In this document: positions 58,211 through 64,000 of the stretch, one piece after another
Layout of the letters: every line of letters starts with the position of its first letter
How positions within the stretch are numbered: the first letter of the stretch is position 1
DNA from: SM1-46 sp002451215
GTDB taxonomy: Bacteria; Pseudomonadota; Gammaproteobacteria; Acidiferrobacterales; Sulfurifustaceae
NCBI GenBank assembly: GCA_002451215.1
Contig: DKBM01000047.1
Location: 1 to 64,000, forward strand
Direction: 5' to 3'
Length of the DNA: 64,000 nucleotides
Program-made: the position numbers and the translations under genes
Notes under the pieces: model-generated
Seen by the model: the letters and a program-made list of their open reading frames with translations, nothing else
Databases searched by the model: none
What the model was told of the DNA's origin: nothing

Positions 58211-60332
58211 ATGCAAACCGCGCGCGACCTTTTTTCGTACCGCAAGTTCTGGGCGAGCCGACTGCTGCCGGCGCCCTTTCTGCCGATGTCGCGCGGGGAA
58301 ATGGACGCGCTTGGCTGGGATTCCTGCGATGTGATCCTGGTGACGGGTGATGCTTATGTCGATCACCCGAGCTTCGGCATGGCCCTGGTGGGACGGGTAT
58401 TGGAAGCTCAGGGTTTTCGGGTAGGTATCATTGCCCAGCCGGACTGGCGATCCGCGGAAGCGTTCCGCGCGCTGGGGCGGCCGAACCTCTTCTTCGGTAT
58501 CACCGCCGGAAACATGGACTCGATGGTGAACCGATATACCGCTGACCGGCGAATACGCTCGGACGACGCCTACACGCCGGAGGGCGCGGCGGGGAGACGT
58601 CCGGACCGCTCGGTGATCGTCTATGCCCAGCGGGCGCGCGAGGCGTTCGGAGATGTGCCGATCGTGGTTGGCGGCATCGAGGCGTCGTTACGACGCATCG
58701 CCCACTACGACTACTGGTCCGACAAGGTGCGCCGCTCGATCCTGTTCGACAGCAAGGCCGACCTCCTCGTATTCGGCAACGCCGAGCGGCAGATATGCGA
58801 GATCGCGCATCGGCTGGCGGCTGGCCAGAAGATCGGGGACGTCAACGACCTTCGGGGTACGGCATTTGCGTGCTCCACGCCACGCGAGGGTTTCGTGGAG
58901 ATTGATTCCACACGCATTGACTTGCCTGGTCCGGTGCATCCGGCGGTCAACCCCTACGCGTCCGAGGAAGACATGCGTGGTATGGCGCGGGACGAGGCCG
59001 TCGGCAACGTCGTTCGCTTTGAGCGCCGCCCATCGAAAATCGATCGCACCCGCACCGTGATTCGTCTGCCGGCCTTCGAGGACGTGGCGGCCGATGCGGT
59101 GCTGTACGCCCATACNNCCGCCGATTCCGCTTGCCATGAAGGAGATGGACGCGATCTATGAGTTGCCGTATCAGCGCGTACCGCACCCGAGTTACGGCAA
59201 GCAGAAGATACCGGCCTACGAGATGATCCGTTTCTCGATCGCCATCCAGCGCGGCTGCTTCGGCGGGTGCACGTTTTGCTCGATCACCGAACATGAGGGG
59301 CGCATCATCCAGAGCCGTTCAGAGGAGTCCGTGATTCGCGAGATCGAAACCATCCGCGACAGCGTTCCCGGGTTTACGGGCGTCATCTCGGACCTCGGCG
59401 GGCCAACCGCCAACATGTACCGGCTTGCCTGCAAGTCGCGCGAGATCGAGACGGCGTGCCGCAAGCTGTCATGCGTCTACCCCGACATTTGCCCCAACCT
59501 GAACACCGACCATGCGCCACTCATCCGGCTCTACCAGCGCGCGCGTGAACTCCCGGGCATCAAGAAGGTGTTGATCGGCAGCGGGGTGCGCTATGACCTT
59601 GCCATTCAGTCGCCAGCCTATGTAAAGGAACTGGTGCAGCACCACGTCGGGGGCTACCTCAAGATTGCGCCTGAGCACCTGCGCGAGGGGCCACTCTCAA
59701 AGATGATGAAACCCGGCATGGGCACGTACTACCGCTTCAAGGAGTTGTTCGACAAATACTCCAGGGAAGCCGGCAAGGAGCAGTACCTGATTCCTTACTT
59801 CATCGCCGCGCATCCAGGCACCACCGACGAGGACATGCTAGAGCTGGCGCTTTGGTTGAAGCGCAATGGTTTTCGCGCCGATCAGGTGCAGGCGTTCTTG
59901 CCGAGTCCGATGGCTACGGCGACTGCAATGTACCATTCAGGCAAGAATCCGCTGCGCAAGGTGAGCCGTACCAGCGAGGCGGTGCACATCCCCAAGGGTC
60001 TAAAGGTGCGACGCTTGCACAAGGCATTCCTGCGCTACCACGATCCCAACAACTGGCCAGTGCTGCGAATCGCCCTGCGGCGCATGGGGCGAGCCGACCT
60101 GATCGGGCCCGCCAAGCACCAGCTGATTCCCGCGTATCAACCCGTTGGCACGGGCGAGATGGCGGCGGGCGGGCGTAACGCGAAGACGCGGTTTCGCACC
60201 CAACACACCGGACTGCCCGATGCACCACGCGCACGGAGCGCCTCTGGCGTGGCGTCGAAGAAGCAGGCAGGGGCAAATCCGTCAGGTTCGCGGCGTAAGG
60301 CGAATCGGCAGCGTTCCGACAAACGTCGCTGA
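58211..60332 (+). CDS. ygiQ: YgiQ family radical SAM protein, interrupted by a sequence gap
   Basis: YgiQ proteins have an N-terminal UPF0313 domain and a radical SAM core. Here DLFSYRKFWASRLLPAPFLPMSRGEMDALGWDSCDVILVTGDAYVDHPSFGMALVGR-type segments open the protein. After the nn at 59116 come YELPYQRVPHPSYG, the cluster motif RGCFGGCTFCSITEHEGR (CxxxCxxC), the SDLGGPTANMY region and a basic tail. Family sequences have about 29 more residues at the gap (after AFEDVAADAVLYAHT). Length (about 735 with the lost part) is normal. The function of YgiQ is not established. Confidence 0.93.
59116..59117. other. Sequence gap (nn) inside ygiQ
   Basis: The left part ends at DAVLYAHT and the right part resumes at PPIPLAMKEMD; about 29 residues (about 88 bases) of the family sequence are missing. 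Confidence 0.9.
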
Positions 60333-60366
60333 TGTGTAGCATCAGATGATTCGCAAGGAGACCGCC

Positions 60367-61002
60367 ATGTTGTGGACTCAGAAGAAGGTGCAGATGCCGA
60401 CAGCCGGCGAGGCATTGCCCGGGCGCTCCGAGCGCATGCCGATCCCTGAGCAACACTTCGTGAACGGCAAGCCATTGGCGGGACCGTTCCCGACCGGTCT
60501 GGAGCAGGCGGTATTTGCGCTTGGCTGCTTCTGGGGCGCGGAGCGCAAGTTCTGGCAATTGCCAGGCGTGTACACAACTGCCGTGGGCTATGCCGGGGGC
60601 TACACGCAAAATCCTACGTATAAGGAAGTATGTTCGGGAATGACCGGCCATACTGAGGTAGTGCTGATCGTGCATGACCCGGCGGTTGTGAGCTACGAGA
60701 CGTTGCTCAGGGTTTTCTGGGAGGCGCACGATCCCACGCAGGGCATGCGCCAGGGCAACGATGTCGGTTCGCAATATCGTTCGGCGATCTATACCTACTC
60801 TAAGGCGCAGATGAGTGCGGCGCTTGCGTCGCGGGATCGGTTTGCAGCAGCGCTTGCCAAGCTTGGCTTTGGGCCGATCACCACGGAGATTCGGGAGGCG
60901 CCCGATTTCTATTATGCCGAGGACTACCATCAGCAGTACCTCGCCAAGAATCCAAATGGCTATTGCGGACTCGGTGGCACGGGTGTCAGCTGCCCGACAT
61001 GA
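60367..61002 (+). CDS. msrA: Peptide-methionine (S)-S-oxide reductase MsrA
   Basis: The 211-residue enzyme reduces methionine-S-sulfoxide. The catalytic Cys is in FALGCFWGAERKFW, with GYAGGYTQNPTYKEVCSGMTGHTEVV and RQGNDVGSQYRSAIY also present. A C-terminal GLGGTGVSCP provides a candidate resolving cysteine. ATG at 60367 has AAGGAG at ideal spacing. A short upstream frame to 60346 is unlikely. Downstream is the 339-base gene-free stretch before rpoH. Confidence 0.96.
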   Translation: MLWTQKKVQMPTAGEALPGRSERMPIPEQHFVNGKPLAGPFPTGLEQAVFALGCFWGAERKFWQLPGVYTTAVGYAGGYTQNPTYKEVCSGMTGHTEVVLIVHDPAVVSYETLLRVFWEAHDPTQGMRQGNDVGSQYRSAIYTYSKAQMSAALASRDRFAAALAKLGFGPITTEIREAPDFYYAEDYHQQYLAKNPNGYCGLGGTGVSCPT

Positions 61003-61285
61003 CACGCCCATACAGGCCGGGAGATGCGCCGCCCGGCGCGATCTTCGTCAGATGCTGTTGCATCGCTGAAACATGCATCGTCTTTGAATGTACGGATCCA
61101 ATCCGCCTACTTGCCCCGCATTTCGTGATTGCGTAGGGTGAGCGTCGGCCTGAGACGCACCTCCCACACAGGTCTTTTTGCCACGCAGGGACTGCAAGTC
61201 GACGCCCCATTCCGGCGCGTCTTCGCGGCGCATGCCGTTCGGGCACCGCATGCGCTGGTGCGACAGATAACAAGAAACACAAAGC

Positions 61286-61320
61286 AAAAAAGGGCTTCCC
61301 GCTAGGGAAGCCCTTCTTGT
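61286..61320 (-). terminator. Rho-independent terminator of rpoH
   Basis: An 11-base-pair stem (AAGGGCTTCCC at 61290-61300 with 61305-61315, loop GCTA) is followed on the minus strand by six T (61291-61286). It begins about 27 bases after the rpoH stop. The rest of 61003-61341 has no recognised gene or RNA. Confidence 0.9.
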
Positions 61321-61341
61321 TTAGCTGCAGCGCGCTGCCGG

Positions 61342-62199
61342 TCAGGCGGTTAACAGGTTTTTCATGTTGTCGAGCGCCTTCTTTTCGATCTGGCGAATGC
61401 GCTCCGCGGATACGCCATATTCCGCGGCCAGCTCGTGCAACGTTGGTTTCTCTTCATCCAGCCAGCGACGCTGGATGATATCGCGTGAACGTGCGTCAAG
61501 TTCCGCCAGCGCCGTCTTTAGACTGTCTTCGCGCGTGACTTCGTGGTCGCGCTGGGCCACGAGTCTCTCAGGGTTAAAGCGCATGTCCGGCAGGTAGCCT
61601 GCCGGCGCGGCACGGAAGCTGTCGTCGTCATCTTCCGAATTATCGGCGTCGAAGGACACATCCGGGCTGGCGAGCCGTGCCTCCATCTCCTGAACGGCTT
61701 CCGTCGATACGTTGAGATTCTTGGCCAGTCGGGCAACTTCGTCCTGATTCATCCAGCCAAGACGGGTGCGCGTCTTGCGCAGGTTGAAGAACAGCTTGCG
61801 CTGTGCCTTGGTGGTGGCGACCTTGACGATACGCCAGTTGCGCAGGATGTAGTCGTAGATTTCGGCGCGAATCCAGTGCACCGCGAATGACATGAGGCGT
61901 ACACCGCGTGCCGGATCGTAGTGCTTCACGGCTTTCATGAGACCAATGTTGCCTTCCTGGATCAGGTCAGCCTGGGGGAGGCCGTAACCGCCAAATCCCT
62001 TGGCGATGCGTACCACGTAGCGCAGGTGCGACATGACCAGCTGGCGAGCCGCTTCAAGGTCGTTCTGGGTGCGGTAGCGGTTGGCGAGCTCGCGCTCTTC
62101 CTCGGCACTCAGCACTGGCAGCGAATTGACCGTGCGTGCGTAGGCCGCGAGACCCTTGTCCGGGTAAAGGTTGATGGCAACCGGCAACGTTTGCGTCAT
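61342..62199 (-). CDS. rpoH: RNA polymerase heat-shock sigma factor (sigma-32)
   Basis: The 285-residue sigma factor is RpoH. Region 2 shows LVMSHLRYVVRIAKGFGGYGLPQADLIQEGNIGLMKAVKHYDPARGVRLMSFAVHWIRAEIYDYILRNWRIVKVATTKAQRKLFFNLR, including the RpoH box (QRKLFFNLR). Region 4 is TLHELAAEYGVSAERIRQIEKKA. ATG at 62199 has GAGGG upstream. Its promoter region carries a CIRCE element. It is downstream of ftsX on the same strand, as in many proteobacteria, but separated by 151 bases with its own promoter. Confidence 0.97.
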   Translation of the reverse strand: MTQTLPVAINLYPDKGLAAYARTVNSLPVLSAEEERELANRYRTQNDLEAARQLVMSHLRYVVRIAKGFGGYGLPQADLIQEGNIGLMKAVKHYDPARGVRLMSFAVHWIRAEIYDYILRNWRIVKVATTKAQRKLFFNLRKTRTRLGWMNQDEVARLAKNLNVSTEAVQEMEARLASPDVSFDADNSEDDDDSFRAAPAGYLPDMRFNPERLVAQRDHEVTREDSLKTALAELDARSRDIIQRRWLDEEKPTLHELAAEYGVSAERIRQIEKKALDNMKNLLTA

Positions 62200-62245
62200 T
62201 ATCTAGGCCCTCGTGGGTCGGTTCGGCCGCTGTGATCGCGGCATT

Positions 62246-62272
62246 TTAGCACTCTGACTATTTGAGTGCCAA
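62246..62272. promoter_or_regulatory. CIRCE element (HrcA operator) at the rpoH promoter
   Basis: TTAGCACTC (62246-62254), exactly nine bases, GAGTGCCAA (62264-62272). This matches the CIRCE consensus TTAGCACTC-N9-GAGTGCTAA at 17 of 18 positions. It lies just downstream of the predicted rpoH start point (near 62277), the usual place for HrcA repression. Confidence 0.85.
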
Positions 62273-62283
62273 AGTATGGGAAA

Positions 62284-62312
62284 AGTTTACTAATTGACTC
62301 AAGTAAATGCAA
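62284..62312 (-). promoter_or_regulatory. Sigma-70 type promoter of rpoH
   Basis: On the minus strand TTGCAT (62312-62307), 17 bases, TAAACT (62289-62284), 85 bases upstream of the ATG. Transcription would begin near 62277, immediately before the CIRCE element. Confidence 0.65.
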
Positions 62313-62350
62313 GATTGTCCAAAGGACCCTGCTCGGGTGGCCCGCAGGCC

Positions 62351-63259
62351 CTAGAAAATGCGTCGCAGATGCCTTTCCACAGCGATGCGGGACCCAAGCC
62401 AACCCAGCCCCGCGCCCCCAGCCAGTAGTGCCATGCTGGCCACGCCGCCGAGTCCCGCTGCCGCGGCACCAGTCCCGTACAAGGCGCCCAGCTCACCAAT
62501 GGGACCGCTCATCAACGCCAGGGTTCCGGCGACCAGTAGCCATGCGAGTAGCGCACCGCAGGCCCCCTGAAGCGTGCCCGCGTAGAGAAAAGGGCGGCGG
62601 ATGAAGGCATCAGTGCCGCCGACCAATCTCACTATCTCGATTTCCTCGCGCCGGTTGAGAACCGCAAGACGGATCGTGTTGCCGACAATCAGTAAAACCG
62701 CCACCGCGAGTAGCGCCGTCAGAATCCATACACCGCGCTCGGCGAGCCGCAGGATCGCCTGCAATCGTTGCACCCATTCGAGATCGAACTGTGCGAGCTC
62801 TACGGCCCCGATTTTTCCAAATTCTTCAGTGAGTGTGTGCAACGCCGTGGGTGTGCGATGCTGCGACGCGGGAGTCACCAGCAGTACCGGCGGCAGCGGA
62901 TTGCGCTGGAGCGCATCCAGTGCCGCGCCGAAGCCCGATGCCCGTTTGAATTCCTCCAGTGCAGCGTCCGGCGAGAGGAAGCTTACGCTCTCCACTTCGT
63001 TGCGCTTGCGCAACCGCACCGCAAGCGCATCGATTTCCTTCTGCGCCGTATCGCGTTTGAGGAAGAGCGATATCTGGCCCGCCGCATCAATGCCGCCGCT
63101 CAGGCGCTGTAGGTTCTGCACGCCGACATATAGCGTCGCGGGCAGCGCGAGCGTCACGCCGATCACGGCGATCGTCATGCCATTTGCAACCGGCGCGTGG
63201 ACAAGCTCACCCAAGGTCGCGAAGAACACCTGCAGGTGACGAACGACCCAGGCCTTCAT
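62351..63259 (-). CDS. ftsX: Cell division protein FtsX
   Basis: The 302-residue membrane protein has four transmembrane helices (first at about residues 25-48, then three in the C-terminal half, about 165-290) with an extracytoplasmic domain between helices 1 and 2. Conserved segments are ATLYVGVQNLQRLSGG, ISLFLKRDTAQKEIDAL, RREEIEIVRLVGGTDAFIRRPFLYAG, all typical. With FtsE it forms the ABC-like complex that activates peptidoglycan hydrolases at the septum. It overlaps ftsE by four bases. Confidence 0.96.
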   Translation of the reverse strand: MKAWVVRHLQVFFATLGELVHAPVANGMTIAVIGVTLALPATLYVGVQNLQRLSGGIDAAGQISLFLKRDTAQKEIDALAVRLRKRNEVESVSFLSPDAALEEFKRASGFGAALDALQRNPLPPVLLVTPASQHRTPTALHTLTEEFGKIGAVELAQFDLEWVQRLQAILRLAERGVWILTALLAVAVLLIVGNTIRLAVLNRREEIEIVRLVGGTDAFIRRPFLYAGTLQGACGALLAWLLVAGTLALMSGPIGELGALYGTGAAAAGLGGVASMALLAGGAGLGWLGSRIAVERHLRRIF

Positions 63260-63927
63260 GCGTTGCCACCGTGGTCGGCGACGACCTCGCCAAGGCGAAG
63301 CTCGAGCACGCGCTTGCCGCTACTCGCGATAAGTCGCTGGTCGTGGGAGGCGATAAGCACGGTTGTGCCGTGGCGGTGGAAATCGAGAAACAGCTCCATG
63401 ATCTCGTCCGACAGCGCAGCGTCGAGATTGCCGGTCGGCTCGTCAGCGAGCAGGAGCGGCGGGCGATTAACCACTGCGCGCGCGATACCGACGCGTTGTT
63501 GCTCGCCGCCTGAGAGTTGCAGCGGGAAGAGCCGCTCCTTTTGCAGCAGTCCCACCTTTTCGAGCGCGGCGCGCACGCGCCGGCCAGTTTCGCGCGCCGG
63601 CACACCGGCGACCACCAGGGGCAGTGCCACGTTGTCGAACACCGTGCGATCGGTGAGCAGCCGGTAATCCTGGAACACGACGCCCACCGAACGGCGAAAG
63701 TAGGGCAACTGGCGGCGCGCAAGGCGCGCGACGTTCTTGTGATTGACCAGCAGGCTACCGCGCGTCGGAACCTCGATGTGTGTAATGAGCTTGAGCAGCG
63801 TGCTCTTGCCGGCGCCAGAGTGCCCGGTGATGAAGGCCATTTCGCCCTGCGCCAGCTCGAAGCTCACGTCCTTCAGGGCGTCGAAGCCGCCTGGATAGCG
63901 TTTGAAGACATGGCTGAACTGGATCAT
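63256..63927 (-). CDS. ftsE: Cell division ATP-binding protein FtsE
   Basis: The 223-residue ABC ATPase has Walker A at residues 35-42 (GHSGAGKS), a signature LSGGEQQRVGIARA, Walker B PLLLADEPTGNLD and the H-loop ASHDQRL. The N-terminus MIQFSHVFKRYPGG is typical. It forms a complex with FtsX. The ATG at 63927 is nine bases after the ftsY stop. Confidence 0.97.
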   Translation of the reverse strand: MIQFSHVFKRYPGGFDALKDVSFELAQGEMAFITGHSGAGKSTLLKLITHIEVPTRGSLLVNHKNVARLARRQLPYFRRSVGVVFQDYRLLTDRTVFDNVALPLVVAGVPARETGRRVRAALEKVGLLQKERLFPLQLSGGEQQRVGIARAVVNRPPLLLADEPTGNLDAALSDEIMELFLDFHRHGTTVLIASHDQRLIASSGKRVLELRLGEVVADHGGNA

Positions 63928-63936
63928 GCGTCGGGT

Positions 63937-64000
63937 TCAGGGCTGCACGGGCAGCAGCGCCTCCACGTAGTCCCCGGCATTGAATACCTGCAAATCTTCC
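63937..64000 (-). CDS. ftsY: FtsY C-terminal end (partial)
   Basis: The last 20 codons of a minus-strand gene whose body lies outside the window. The ending EDLQVFNAGDYVEALL fits the C-terminus of the signal-recognition-particle receptor FtsY. ftsY-ftsE-ftsX is the usual order in proteobacteria. The GTPase domain is not in view. Confidence 0.8.
   Translation of the reverse strand, partial: EDLQVFNAGDYVEALLPVQP

Noticed and set aside
61048..61287. Small minus-strand frame of 79 codons downstream of rpoH
   Set aside because: It overlaps the rpoH terminator, has no ribosome-binding site and no recognisable family; composition does not look coding.
1..64000. tRNA/rRNA genes, CRISPR arrays, insertion sequences or prophage
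   Set aside because: No cloverleaf-forming intergenic segment, no regularly spaced repeats, no transposase or integrase frames and no terminal inverted repeats were found.

Overview
The window is GC-rich, gene-dense bacterial chromosome. Gene content points to a Gram-negative proteobacterium, most likely a gammaproteobacterium outside the enterics. The evidence is ubiE-ubiJ-ubiB in a row, a gpmI-envC-ctpA-yibQ string facing rhodanese-grxC-secB-gpsA, ftsY-ftsE-ftsX-rpoH, a comF/bioFHCD block, a PhoPQ-like pair, lpxA/lpxD, and an aa3/caa3-type cytochrome oxidase operon with its full assembly set. It respires aerobically, makes ubiquinone and biotin, and can oxidise glycolate. No tRNA, rRNA, insertion sequence, prophage or CRISPR array was found.

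Layout. 0-2.5 kb: ubiquinone genes. 2.5-9.4 kb: an unrecognised barrel-like secreted protein, then a minus-strand run (GNAT, DJ-1, YibQ, CtpA, EnvC, GpmI). 9.5-12.2 kb: ArsR regulator, rhodanese, glutaredoxin, SecB, GpsA. 12.2-15.0 kb: PhoPQ-like two-component system with a PepSY-like protein and a glycine-zipper protein. 15.1-16.2 kb: DUF455 protein and TrmL. 16.3-24.0 kb: an unusual secretion locus with two paralogous beta-rich exported proteins, a small exported protein, a PapD-like chaperone, a convergent outer-membrane barrel protein, and a WaaL/PglL-type ligase. 24.0-28.3 kb: comF and bioFHCD. 28.6-38.0 kb: cytochrome oxidase and heme A/copper assembly genes. 38.2-40.6 kb: a coupled DUF6502/DUF5666 pair. 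40.8-44.5 kb: FIST protein, CorA and a YjgR-like ATPase. 44.5-51.6 kb: aminotransferase, IclR regulator, phosphoketolase-like enzyme, four-carbon acid sugar kinase and glcF. 51.7-57.9 kb: lpxD, a nitronate monooxygenase-like enzyme, glcE/glcD, a VOC protein and lpxA. 58.2-64 kb: YgiQ, MsrA, rpoH and ftsX-ftsE-ftsY.

Several regulatory sites can be read directly. There is a near-perfect CIRCE (HrcA) operator at the rpoH promoter, a BirA-type operator at the bioF promoter, sigma-54 type -24/-12 elements in front of both transcription units of the 16-22 kb secretion locus, and an 11-bp-period direct repeat of PhoP-box type in front of the glycine-zipper gene.

Seven 'nn' pairs (8362, 15795, 16054, 33698, 44493, 54880, 59116) interrupt gpmI, the DUF455 gene, trmL, a terminator, the yjgR-like gene, glcE and ygiQ. 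Comparison with family sequences indicates that the four mid-gene gaps (gpmI, trmL, glcE, ygiQ) each hide roughly 70-90 bases. They are gaps in the record, so the affected genes should not be read as pseudogenes.

The most interesting candidate for an undescribed system is the 16.3-22 kb chaperone/barrel locus, which looks like a non-canonical surface-fibre secretion pathway under sigma-54 control.
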